NCBI GenBank assembly: GCA_937920085.1
Contig: CALETE010000074.1
Span: forward strand, 1-14,326
Direction of reading: 5' to 3'
Length of the DNA stretch: 14,326 bases
Origin: an uncultured Alphaproteobacteria bacterium
Lineage (GTDB): Bacteria; Pseudomonadota; Alphaproteobacteria; Caulobacterales; Caulobacteraceae
Positions 1-7,188 of the stretch are shown one piece after another; positions within the stretch are counted from its first letter, which is position 1, and the number at the start of each line of letters is the position of its first letter. The translations under genes and the position numbers were made by a program. Under the pieces are notes generated by a model. That model saw only the letters and a list, made by a program, of their open reading frames with translations, did not search any database and was not told the DNA's origin.

Positions 1-116
1 CACCGGTCACCCCGGCGGAGGCCGGGGTCCAGTTCGTAGGGCTGTGATTTTGGGCGGTGTCCTATGTGTGACCTATGACCTGGATACCGGCCTTCGCCGG
101 TATGACCGGGGGTGGG
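1..116. repeat. Composite A-B palindromic repeat, 20 bp shorter than full length
   Basis: Half A (about 1-46) has the stem CCCCGGC-GGAG-GCCGGGG followed by the tail TCCAGTTCGTAGGGCTGTGA. Half B (about 70-116) has the stem ATACCGGC-CTTC-GCCGGTAT followed by GACCGGGGGTGGG. Read in reverse complement, B is a diverged copy of A, so the two can pair with each other or fold separately. The spacer is about 20 bp shorter than in the 136-bp copies at 5145, 8492 and 12008. The last base of B directly touches the stop codon of the minus-strand gene at 117, so the hairpin lies just beyond that gene's 3' end. Confidence 0.9.
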
Positions 117-869
117 TCACTTGCGCTGGTCGTGGCGCTCGATGGCTTCTTGGGCGGAGATGTCCAGGGGGGCGGGCATGATGGCGTTGTAGGCCTCGAC
201 CTTGTGGAGATCGATGACCACTGTCCTGTGGCCTTCCCACATCATGTGCAGGGCCACGTAGAAGACGATGGCGAGGCCCAGATAGCCCAGCCAACGGAAC
301 CGATGCAGCAGCTTGGCGATATAGCTGGCCGCCACCCCGGTCAGGGTGATGGAGAGCAGCAGGCCAGCCACCAGCACCTGGGGATGCTCCCGCGCTGCGC
401 CGGCGACCGCCAGCACATTGTCGAGGGACATGGCAAGGTCAGCCAGCAGGATCTGGGTCAGGGCCTGACGCAGGGTCTTGGGTGCTGCCTGGTGCGCTGT
501 GACGGTATCGGTGATATCGATCCCGGTGGCGTCTTCTAGGGCTTGCTCGCCCTGAGCGACCTCTTCAGCGTGCTGGGCGCGCAGTTCGCCCCACATCTTC
601 CAGCAAACCCAGATCAACAGAACGCCGCCAGCCAGCAGCAGGCCGATCTGCTTGAGCAGAAACACCGCCATCAGGGCAAAGCTGATGAGCATGACCACTG
701 CGCCCATCAGGCCAAGTACAATGGCCTTGCGCCTCTGTTCGGGGGGCAGGCCCGCCGCAGCCAAGCCCACGGCTACGGCATTATCGCCTGCCAGGGCCAG
801 GTCGATCATGACCACCTGGAAAAACGCGATCAGGGCACCGGCATAGGGCAGGGAATTGATGATATCCAT
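117..869 (-). CDS. TerC/YjbE family integral membrane protein
   Basis: This 250-residue protein is predicted to lie in the inner membrane. It has two repeated halves, each with a hydrophobic segment carrying an acidic Asp-Asn pair: LALAGDN (D29-N30) and LAMSLDN (D150-N151). That is the hallmark of the TerC/YjbE family. About seven membrane helices can be traced, with a polar loop at roughly residues 95-135. Family members export manganese or other metals, or support insertion of metal-dependent membrane and secreted proteins; which applies here cannot be read from sequence. The ATG start at 869 lies just downstream of a weak AGGG. The gene is divergent from the amidohydrolase across about 105 bp, which must hold both promoters. 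Its stop abuts a palindromic repeat. The family call is firm; the substrate is unknown. Confidence 0.88.
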   Translation of the reverse strand: MDIINSLPYAGALIAFFQVVMIDLALAGDNAVAVGLAAAGLPPEQRRKAIVLGLMGAVVMLISFALMAVFLLKQIGLLLAGGVLLIWVCWKMWGELRAQHAEEVAQGEQALEDATGIDITDTVTAHQAAPKTLRQALTQILLADLAMSLDNVLAVAGAAREHPQVLVAGLLLSITLTGVAASYIAKLLHRFRWLGYLGLAIVFYVALHMMWEGHRTVVIDLHKVEAYNAIMPAPLDISAQEAIERHDQRK

Positions 870-974
870 ACCCTAAAATGACCTGACCCTGTCGGAAGGG
901 CAAGGTGACACGGCGTCTTGTCTGCGTAGGGCCAGACGGGCAGGGTGGGGTCAAACACAGCCAGGGAGGCTAAA

Positions 975-2021
975 GTGACCCAAGCCCGCGAGACCATTCT
1001 TGACCCCGACCTGCCGATCATCGATCCGCACCATCACCTGTGGGACCGGCCCGCCGCCGTCATTGCGGCCCTGCCGCCGCCTAAGCACGGGTTTGAACAC
1101 ATTATCCGTATGTCGCCGCGTTATATGACCGAGGAACTGGTGGCGGACATGCAGAGCGGCCACAGGGTCATTGGCACGGTCTATATGGAGTGTGGCTCTA
1201 TGTACCGCGCCGACGGTCCGGCGGAGCTGAAGCCCGTGGGCGAGACCGAGTTCGTCAATGGCGTGGCTGCGGTCACCGCCAGCGGCCGGTTCGGAGACAT
1301 AAGGGCCTGCGCCGGGATTGTCGGCCATGCGGACCTGACCCTGGGTGCCCCGGTCGCCAAGGTGCTGGAGGCCCATATTGCGGCTGGCGGCGGGCGGTTC
1401 CGGGGCATCCGCCAGAGTGCCTCCGCAGACGCAGACCCCAATGTCCTAGGCCCCCTCCACCGCTTAGGTCCCGGCCTCTATCTCAGCGACGCCTTCCGCA
1501 AGGGTTTTGCTGAGTTGGCACCCTTGGGCCTGTCCTTCGACGCCTGGATGCTGGAGCCGCAACTGCCAGACCTGATCAGCCTGGCCCGGGCCTTTCCTGA
1601 CACCGACATCATCCTCGACCACGTGGGAACGCCCCTCGGCATAGGTGCCTATGCCGGCCAGCGGGAGGCGCGGTTCGGGATCTGGCGGGACAATATCCGC
1701 GAGCTCGCCAAGTCGCCCAAGGTGACTGTGAAGCTTGGTGGCCTGGCCATGGTCTTCCCAGGCTTTGATAGCTTTATGTCCGACCCGCCCACCTCGTCGG
1801 AGGCCCTGGCGGCAGAATGGCGGCCCTATATCGAAACCTGCATTGAAGCCTTTGGGCCCCAGCGCTGCATGTTCGAAAGCAACTTCCCCGTGGACCTGGG
1901 CAGCTGCACCTATGATGTCCTCTGGAACGCCTTCAAGGTCTTGGCTAAGGGGGCCGGGGCGGAGGAAATGGCCGACCTCTTCGCGGGCACGGCCCGGCGG
2001 GTTTACAGGTTGGCGATCTAG
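975..2021 (+). CDS. Amidohydrolase-2 (COG3618-type) metal-dependent hydrolase
   Basis: A 348-residue TIM-barrel hydrolase, predicted cytoplasmic. The N-terminus has the metal-binding DPHHHLW (H19-x-H21). A mid-barrel LDHVGTP (H216) and a C-terminal ESNFPVD (301-307, the expected metal/catalytic aspartate region) are typical of the family related to lactonases and 2-pyrone-4,6-dicarboxylate hydrolase. The substrate is probably a lactone or cyclic acid, but it cannot be named. I prefer the GTG start at 975 because AGGGAGG lies at 963-969, five bases upstream; an in-frame GTG at 945 would add ten residues but has a poorer site. The stop codon overlaps that of the convergent acyltransferase. There is no metabolic partner gene next to it. 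Confidence 0.85.
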   Translation: MTQARETILDPDLPIIDPHHHLWDRPAAVIAALPPPKHGFEHIIRMSPRYMTEELVADMQSGHRVIGTVYMECGSMYRADGPAELKPVGETEFVNGVAAVTASGRFGDIRACAGIVGHADLTLGAPVAKVLEAHIAAGGGRFRGIRQSASADADPNVLGPLHRLGPGLYLSDAFRKGFAELAPLGLSFDAWMLEPQLPDLISLARAFPDTDIILDHVGTPLGIGAYAGQREARFGIWRDNIRELAKSPKVTVKLGGLAMVFPGFDSFMSDPPTSSEALAAEWRPYIETCIEAFGPQRCMFESNFPVDLGSCTYDVLWNAFKVLAKGAGAEEMADLFAGTARRVYRLAI

Positions 2022-3151
2022 GCCAAACCCCGGCCTCCGCCGGGGTGGCCGGTGATGGGACGGCTGAAATAGACCCGTAGGGGCGTTTCGACCCAGCGCC
2101 AGACGCACCAGCTGATGGTGACCACGCAGGCCAGCCAGCCGAAGCCGATGGCCATATGTGCCGCCGGTGCCAGGGGCGGAATGTGCCTCAGCAGGCTGGC
2201 CAGGAGATCCAGGGTCAAAAGGTGCAGCATGTAGAGGCTATAGGAGGCCTCCCCCAGCCGGTCGCCCAGCCAGGTCTCCAGCCAGGTCTGGGGCCGCAGG
2301 ACCAGGGCTGCCAGCACCAGGGGCACGCCCAGCGTTACCCCCAGGGCATCGGCCCACCACAGGGTGGCCGAGATCAAGGCGACATAGACCAGCATCAGCC
2401 CTGCGGCGATCGCAGCCGCCGCCATCAGGAACCGGTCGGCCAGGGGGCCTAGGCTGACTCCACCCTGCGGTCGCCGCAGTCGACCAATGGCCACGCCAGT
2501 CCAGAAGCCGAACACCGCCCGCGCCCCGCCGATCAGAAAGGTCTGTGTCGTCCAGCCGCCGTCCAGCCGCCCATGGGTTGCTGCCAAGGTCCAGAGGACG
2601 ATTGCGCCCACCACCGACACCATCCACGCCCCGCGCCGAACATACCGCCGCCAGACGAAAAAGCTTAAGTACATCAACACTTCCCAGGTGATCGACCAGG
2701 CCTGCAACAGGAAGGGAAAGGCGAGGCCATCTGGGCTGGCGTCTGACGCCGCCGGGCAGAGGATTAGGTTGAGCGGCAGGGCCAAGAGGGCGTCCAGTCC
2801 CGGCACCGCATGGTGCATCACCGCCCGGGCTGCCCACAGGGCAAAGCCCACCAGGGTGGCCAGCACGATCAGCGGATAGAGCCGCGCCAGCCTAAGTTGG
2901 GCAAATCGCGGAAAGCCCATCCCGCCGTCAAGGCGCGGCCCATAGGCGTAGGCGATGACAAAGCCTGACAGCACAAAGAACAGGTCCACCCCCAGATTGG
3001 CGTGGGGCACCAACTCTGCCACCCCAAACGCCGCTGGCCCGTGGAGCAGGGCGATCATCAGAGCCGCCAGCCCCCGCACAGTGTTCAAAGCGCGAATGTC
3101 GCCGGAGGTCTGGTTCACAAAACCTGTCTCGCCGTGGGATTCATTGGGCAT
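2018..3151 (-). CDS. Acyltransferase 3 family membrane protein (OafA/YrhL-like)
   Basis: A protein of about 377 residues with roughly ten hydrophobic helices. It opens with RALNTVRGLAAL and an H in ALLHG, followed by LGVDLFFVLSGFVIAY and RLARLYP, the standard signatures of acyltransferase-3 enzymes. These move acyl groups, often acetyl or succinyl, from the cytoplasm onto surface polysaccharides or other glycans; the acceptor here is unknown. The start is uncertain: ATG at 3151 is used, TTG at 3160 and GTG at 3118 are in frame, and none has a clear Shine-Dalgarno sequence. The last dozen residues (ITGHPGGGRGLA) are encoded by a palindromic repeat, so the C-terminus was apparently extended by repeat insertion. 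The stop overlaps the amidohydrolase stop tail to tail. Confidence 0.87.
   Translation of the reverse strand: MPNESHGETGFVNQTSGDIRALNTVRGLAALMIALLHGPAAFGVAELVPHANLGVDLFFVLSGFVIAYAYGPRLDGGMGFPRFAQLRLARLYPLIVLATLVGFALWAARAVMHHAVPGLDALLALPLNLILCPAASDASPDGLAFPFLLQAWSITWEVLMYLSFFVWRRYVRRGAWMVSVVGAIVLWTLAATHGRLDGGWTTQTFLIGGARAVFGFWTGVAIGRLRRPQGGVSLGPLADRFLMAAAAIAAGLMLVYVALISATLWWADALGVTLGVPLVLAALVLRPQTWLETWLGDRLGEASYSLYMLHLLTLDLLASLLRHIPPLAPAAHMAIGFGWLACVVTISWCVWRWVETPLRVYFSRPITGHPGGGRGLA
2022..2055 (-). repeat. Solo A-type palindrome, inside an open reading frame
   Basis: An inverted copy of half A with the stem CCCCGGC-CTCC-GCCGGGG at 2028-2045 and flank CACCGGCCACC on the minus strand. It lies just after the amidohydrolase stop and within the final codons of the acyltransferase. 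It can form a strong RNA hairpin on either transcript, but no T-run follows, so it may protect 3' ends or slow convergent transcription rather than act as a classic terminator. Confidence 0.85.
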
Positions 3152-3167
3152 GCGCGGCAAGGATCGG

Positions 3168-3333
3168 GCCAGGTCTTAGGGCTGTGAGCCTGACGGTGAA
3201 CCGGAATTCGGCCTTTCTGGCCACCTCAGTGGATGAAACTGGATACCGGCTTTCGCCGGTATGACCGGGGGTGGGGGCGTCGCTCCGCGACCTTACTTCA
3301 TCCACCGGTCACCCCGGCGGAGGCCGGGGTGGG
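3168..3333. repeat. Repeat island: A-tail remnant, B, then A
   Basis: 3168-3187 carries only the tail of half A (CCAGGTCTTAGGGCTGTGA), matching the version at 12028-12054, with the stem lost. B follows at about 3233-3275 with a slightly changed loop (CTTT). After a 27-bp spacer comes A at 3303-3333, lacking its usual CCAGTTCGTAGGG tail. The island fills the gap between the acyltransferase 5' end and the esterase 3' end (3152-3345); no gene or clear promoter is seen in it. The A-tail remnant begins only about 17 bp upstream of the acyltransferase start, so that gene's promoter must lie within or beyond repeat sequence. Confidence 0.85.
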
Positions 3334-3345
3334 AGTTGGCTCTGC

Positions 3346-5070
3346 TTAATACCGCCAGCTCGTCAGGTCCGCCCCCGCTGGAGCCGTTTTGGCGATGCGG
3401 CCGAGGATCTGTGGCAGGTATTGGAAGTTATAGTGCAGGCGAGACAGGTGGTTGGGGGACTGGCCGTTCCAGCAGTGCTCGTCCTTGTCGCCATAGGCCA
3501 CCTGGCCGTCATAGGCGGGGTCTTTCAGGGCTTCTAGTGTGTCCTGGGCATAGAAGACGGCGTTGGTCAGGAAGTAGTTGTCGCCGCGGCCCACATAGAT
3601 GTGGATCTTGCCATTGAGCTTTGGACCCAGGGTCTTCCAGTCGCGTTCGATAATGTGGGTTAGGTCAAAGTGGTCGCGCCAATAGGCAGCGACCTTGGGG
3701 TCAATCACCCCAGTGACCTTGTCCCAGATGGGCTGGGGATAGCCGTCGGCACCCCTGGGGCCATAGACCGCCTGCCAGATGTCGTACTGACCACCGGATC
3801 GGCCTTTGTCGCCGATGACCAGCTCGGCATAATTAGAGTCCCTCTGGGTGGCGAAGATCTCACCCATATAGTTGCGGACGGCGGGGCGCTCCACGGAGGC
3901 GGCCTGGCCAGTGAGGGTGTAGGCGTTTGGGTCCTTGTAGAGATTGACCACCGTATAGGCGCGGAAGTCGATGGGGTCGGGGCAGGCGGCGAAGGCACCG
4001 TTGTACATGTCGGGATAGAAGACCTGGGTGGCCAGGGCCTCCCAGCCACCAGTGGAGCCGCCATAGGTGAAGCGGGCCCAACCTTGGCCCAGGCCCCGGA
4101 AGCGCTTTTCGATCTCGGGGATCAGCTCGTAATTAATGGCGTCGCCATAGGGGCCAAGATTGGCCGAATTCACCGCATAGCTGTCGTCGTAATAGGGGTT
4201 GGCGTGGTCAATCTCCACCACCAGGAAGCGGGGGAAGTCCTTGGCGATCCAGCGCTGATAGACGGCGTAGGCCTCCTGTTGCTGGATGCGGTTATAGCCG
4301 GCCAGGTGGAAGCGCTCGGAATAGTCGGGCTTAAGGTCTGGGTCCGGCGGGGTGGTGCGGAAGCCAGAAATGTCGTCTGGGAAATGGCCGTGGAAGACCA
4401 TGAGAGGATAGCGGGCATTGGGGTGGGCCTCGAAACCCTCTGGCAAAAGGACGTGGGCACCCAGATAGACCGGCCGGCCCCAGAACTTAGACAGCCGCTC
4501 GCTCTTAATGCGAAAGTGCTTGATGTAGGGGGTGTCGGGCTTGGATGCGATGTCGGGATTGGTCTGGGTTAGGGCGATCTTGAAGACGGTCGGCTTGGCC
4601 GGATCGAGGTGAATGCGCTGGGGCTTTGAGTAAAGATTTCCGGGCTTTACTGCCCATTGCTGACCTTCGCCCCGGTCGGGGGGCAGGAGGACGTCCTGGC
4701 CGCCCTCTAGATGGAAGGTCTCATAGCGGTTGAGGACCACCTGGACGGTGTAGTCCCCGGCCTTGAGTTTGGAGAGGCTGCGGGCCGGCCAGCCAAAGGC
4801 GCTGGCGTCGATGATAGCGCTTTGGCCCGGCTTAAGGGCAGTGACATTGCGGCCGAAGATATAGGGATTGGGCAGGACTGATTCTGGGGTCACCTGATGG
4901 CGGGGCTCGCCTTCGGTCTTGCGCGAGATCAGCAGGATCAGCCGGCCGTCCTGGGGCGCGCTCTGGACTGAGGCCGGGAAACTGACGGCAAAGCTCAAGC
5001 CTGCCGCTAGGGCTATGGCCGGTGCCAGGGCAGCGAAGGTGGCGAGGGCAAAGACTTTCAAGGCGCGCAT
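3346..5070 (-). CDS. Secreted esterase-like alpha/beta-hydrolase
   Basis: A 574-residue protein with a signal peptide of about 23 residues (MRALKVFALA..., hydrophobic core, Ala-Leu-Ala-Ala end), so it is probably periplasmic. Residues about 25-170 look like a beta-rich N-terminal domain. From about 200 an alpha/beta-hydrolase fold starts: YPLMVFHGHFP, then the nucleophile elbow GGSTGG with Ser339, and plausible triad partners Asp497 (VGRGDNYF) and His532 (DEHCWN). This resembles the putative esterase (esterase D/enterochelin esterase-like) group; the substrate is unknown. The ATG at 5070 is chosen because a signal peptide follows and GGAG lies about 7 bases upstream. The open frame continues upstream to 5688, but only through repeat DNA and antisense to the acyl-CoA dehydrogenase. 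It is divergent from that gene. Confidence 0.8.
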   Translation of the reverse strand: MRALKVFALATFAALAPAIALAAGLSFAVSFPASVQSAPQDGRLILLISRKTEGEPRHQVTPESVLPNPYIFGRNVTALKPGQSAIIDASAFGWPARSLSKLKAGDYTVQVVLNRYETFHLEGGQDVLLPPDRGEGQQWAVKPGNLYSKPQRIHLDPAKPTVFKIALTQTNPDIASKPDTPYIKHFRIKSERLSKFWGRPVYLGAHVLLPEGFEAHPNARYPLMVFHGHFPDDISGFRTTPPDPDLKPDYSERFHLAGYNRIQQQEAYAVYQRWIAKDFPRFLVVEIDHANPYYDDSYAVNSANLGPYGDAINYELIPEIEKRFRGLGQGWARFTYGGSTGGWEALATQVFYPDMYNGAFAACPDPIDFRAYTVVNLYKDPNAYTLTGQAASVERPAVRNYMGEIFATQRDSNYAELVIGDKGRSGGQYDIWQAVYGPRGADGYPQPIWDKVTGVIDPKVAAYWRDHFDLTHIIERDWKTLGPKLNGKIHIYVGRGDNYFLTNAVFYAQDTLEALKDPAYDGQVAYGDKDEHCWNGQSPNHLSRLHYNFQYLPQILGRIAKTAPAGADLTSWRY

Positions 5071-5144
5071 GGGGTGACTCCGTTTCCCTGATGATTGGCC
5101 GGGGGCGGCGGGGATTGCAATCTCTGGGCAGTGAGTTTCCACCC

Positions 5145-5280
5145 CACCCGTCACCCCGGCGAAGGCCGGGGTCCAGTTCGTAGGGCTGTGAGTTGGTCGA
5201 TCGTCCTCGGAGCAAACTTTCCGGAAGCTCTGAGCCCTATGATCTGGATACCGGCCTTCGCCGGTATGACCGGGGTTTGG
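5145..5280. repeat. Full-length 136-bp composite A-B repeat
   Basis: A at 5145-5191 (loop GAAG), a 42-bp spacer, and B to 5280. It lies in the 297-bp gap between the divergent esterase and acyl-CoA dehydrogenase genes (5071-5367). The remaining 87 bp before the dehydrogenase (5281-5367) must contain its promoter, but I see no convincing -35/-10 pair. The length is identical to the copies at 8492 and 12008. Confidence 0.9.
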
Positions 5281-5367
5281 CGGCCCCTCCGTAGAATTCC
5301 CGACCTTGCCCAAAGGCCAAGAACCTCGCACCATGGCGGCAACAAAAAACCACAGCGAGGAAACACT

Positions 5368-6603
5368 ATGTCGATTGATTTCGAGATCCCGGACGAGGCC
5401 AAGGCTATTCGCGCCAAGGTGCGCAAGTGGGTGCACGAGGAATGCATCCCGGCCGAAAAGCGCCTGGTGGACAAGGAGTCCTTCAAGACCGTCCTGGCTG
5501 AGCTGCGGGCCAAGGCCCGGAGCCAGGGCCTGTGGCTGCCCTTCATCCCCAAGGAATATGGTGGCATGGGCCTTGGGCCCCTGGCCAACGCCCTGGTGCA
5601 GATGGAACTGGGCGAAAGCCATCTGGGTGCCCTGTCCATGAACAGCCAGGGTCCCGACGACGCCACCATGCTGACCCTGCTGGCCCACGGCACGCCCGAG
5701 CAGAAGGAAAAATACCTAAAACCCCTGCTGAACGGCGACATGCGGGTTTGCTATTCCATGACGGAAAAGGCCGCCGGTGCCGATGCCACGGGCATGCAGA
5801 CCCGGGCGGTGAAGGATGGCAATGAGAACTATATCCTGAACGGCGAGAAGTGGTTCTCCTCGGCTGCCAGCGCGGCAGACCTAGCGGTGGTTATGGCCAT
5901 GACCGACCCCGATGCACCGCGACATCAGCGCTATTCCACCTTCATCGTTGAGCTGCCCAATCCCGGCTATCGGATCAAGCGCGATATCCAGACCATGGCG
6001 GTGGAGGGGCCCCTAAGCCACATTATGGGCGGCGGGCATTCTGAAATCGACATTGTCGACCTAAAGGTCCCGGCGGAGAACCTGCTGGGCGGCGAAGGCC
6101 AGGGCTTCAATATGGGCCAGCATCGCTTGGCCTATGGGCGTCTGCGACACGGCATGCACAATGTGGCCATGGCTCAGCGGGCCTTGGATATGGCCGCAGC
6201 CCACGTCACCCAGCGGGAGACTTTCGGTAAGAAACTGTCGGAACGTCAGGGGGTTCAGTGGATGCTGGCCGACTGTGCGAGCGAGCTCTACATGGCGCGC
6301 CTTATGCTGCTGCACATCGCCTATAAGGCTGAGAAGGGCATGGACCTGCGGCAGGAAAACTCCATCGCCAAGGTCTTCCTGGCCCATATGGTACACAAGG
6401 TGGTGGACACCGCCATCCAGCTGCACGGCGCCCTGGGCTATAGCCGTGATACCCCGCTTGCAGCCTGGTATACCCACATCCGCTCGCAGAGGTTGGTGGA
6501 CGGACCCGATGAGGTGCACCGCTGGACCGTGGGCCGCAATGTGATCAAGGCCTACGAAAAGTTTGGCACTACCGCTTCGGCGGCCGGGGGCGATCTGCTC
6601 TAA
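5368..6603 (+). CDS. Acyl-CoA dehydrogenase (ACAD10/11-like)
   Basis: A 411-residue FAD-dependent acyl-CoA dehydrogenase, cytoplasmic, catalysing alpha,beta-desaturation of an acyl-CoA. It has the N-terminal helical domain (1-125), the FAD-contacting CYSMTEKAAGAD (128-139), NGEKWFSS, then the C-terminal helical domain with QRETFGKKLSERQ and AIQLHGALGYSRDTPL. Aligning LVDGPDEVHRWTVGR with the medium-chain enzyme's IYEGTSQIQRLIVAR without gaps puts Asp378 at the usual catalytic Glu position. This DGPDEVH form is, as I recall it, characteristic of the ACAD10/ACAD11-like branch. The ATG at 5368 is preceded by GCGAGG with 7 bases between; the upstream in-frame extension to 5095 is repeat DNA. The acetyltransferase follows 41 bp downstream, probably in the same operon. 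Confidence 0.93.
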   Translation: MSIDFEIPDEAKAIRAKVRKWVHEECIPAEKRLVDKESFKTVLAELRAKARSQGLWLPFIPKEYGGMGLGPLANALVQMELGESHLGALSMNSQGPDDATMLTLLAHGTPEQKEKYLKPLLNGDMRVCYSMTEKAAGADATGMQTRAVKDGNENYILNGEKWFSSAASAADLAVVMAMTDPDAPRHQRYSTFIVELPNPGYRIKRDIQTMAVEGPLSHIMGGGHSEIDIVDLKVPAENLLGGEGQGFNMGQHRLAYGRLRHGMHNVAMAQRALDMAAAHVTQRETFGKKLSERQGVQWMLADCASELYMARLMLLHIAYKAEKGMDLRQENSIAKVFLAHMVHKVVDTAIQLHGALGYSRDTPLAAWYTHIRSQRLVDGPDEVHRWTVGRNVIKAYEKFGTTASAAGGDLL

Positions 6604-6644
6604 GGGGACTCGATTTTTAGGGCGGGGCGTGGTTTCGAGACAGC

Positions 6645-7163
6645 ATGCTGCTCGACCAAGCCACCCCCGCCGACCTGCCTGCCGTCGCTGCCCTGGTGAA
6701 CTCCGCCTATCGGGGGGATAGCTCCCGTCAGGGCTGGACCACCGAGGCCGATTATCTGGGTGGGCAGAGGACCGATGCGGAGACCCTGGGGGCGGATTTG
6801 GCCGCCAATCCTGGGGCAAGGGTGATGGTCCTGCGGGATGGGCGAGACCTGCTGGGTACGGTCTGGTTGGAGCCTAAGACCCCCACAACCTGGTATCTGG
6901 GTATGCTGACTGTACGGCCAAGTCTGCAGGACCGGGGCTCAGGCCGCCGCCTCCTGGCCGGGGCTGAGGATTTGGCCCGAACAGAGGGCGCGCAGATTAT
7001 GCAAATGACCGTGGTCTCCGTTCGCCTTGAACTCATCGCCTGGTATGAGCGGCGGGGCTATCAAAAGACTGGCGAGACCCGGCCCTTCCCCTATGACGAT
7101 CCCAAGTTCGGCGAGCCCCTTGTGGCGGGCCTTGAGTTCGTGGTCATGGAAAAAAACCTATAA
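6645..7163 (+). CDS. GNAT family N-acetyltransferase
   Basis: A 172-residue protein of standard GNAT length. The acetyl-CoA binding motif A is seen at YLGMLTVRPSLQDRGSG followed by RRLL (about 84-104), with the expected Q-x-x-G-x-G pattern as QDRGSG. A C-terminal AWYERRGY (about 132-139) is the usual motif B region. It transfers an acetyl group from acetyl-CoA to an unknown amine acceptor. The ATG at 6645 has only a weak GAGA upstream. It sits 41 bp after the acyl-CoA dehydrogenase and 25 bp before the serine hydrolase, all on the same strand, which suggests co-transcription but gives no clear shared pathway. Confidence 0.88.
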   Translation: MLLDQATPADLPAVAALVNSAYRGDSSRQGWTTEADYLGGQRTDAETLGADLAANPGARVMVLRDGRDLLGTVWLEPKTPTTWYLGMLTVRPSLQDRGSGRRLLAGAEDLARTEGAQIMQMTVVSVRLELIAWYERRGYQKTGETRPFPYDDPKFGEPLVAGLEFVVMEKNL

Positions 7164-7188
7164 AAACAATATTTATGGAGGAACGAAG

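Noticed and set aside
1464..2108. 214-residue minus-strand open frame
   Set aside because: Antisense to the amidohydrolase; its composition and lack of motifs mark it as a shadow of that gene.
3670..4572. 300-residue open frame on the plus strand
   Set aside because: It lies wholly antisense to the esterase, has a low-complexity Gly/Val/Ile composition typical of a shadow frame in GC-rich DNA, and shows no family motif.
5095..5367. Upstream extension of the acyl-CoA dehydrogenase frame
   Set aside because: It translates repeat DNA; family homology begins at 5368, which has a GAGG site 7 bases upstream.
5071..5688. Upstream extension of the minus-strand esterase frame (780 residues in total)
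   Set aside because: The added part runs through palindromic repeat DNA and antisense to the acyl-CoA dehydrogenase; a signal peptide and a ribosome site mark the start at 5070.
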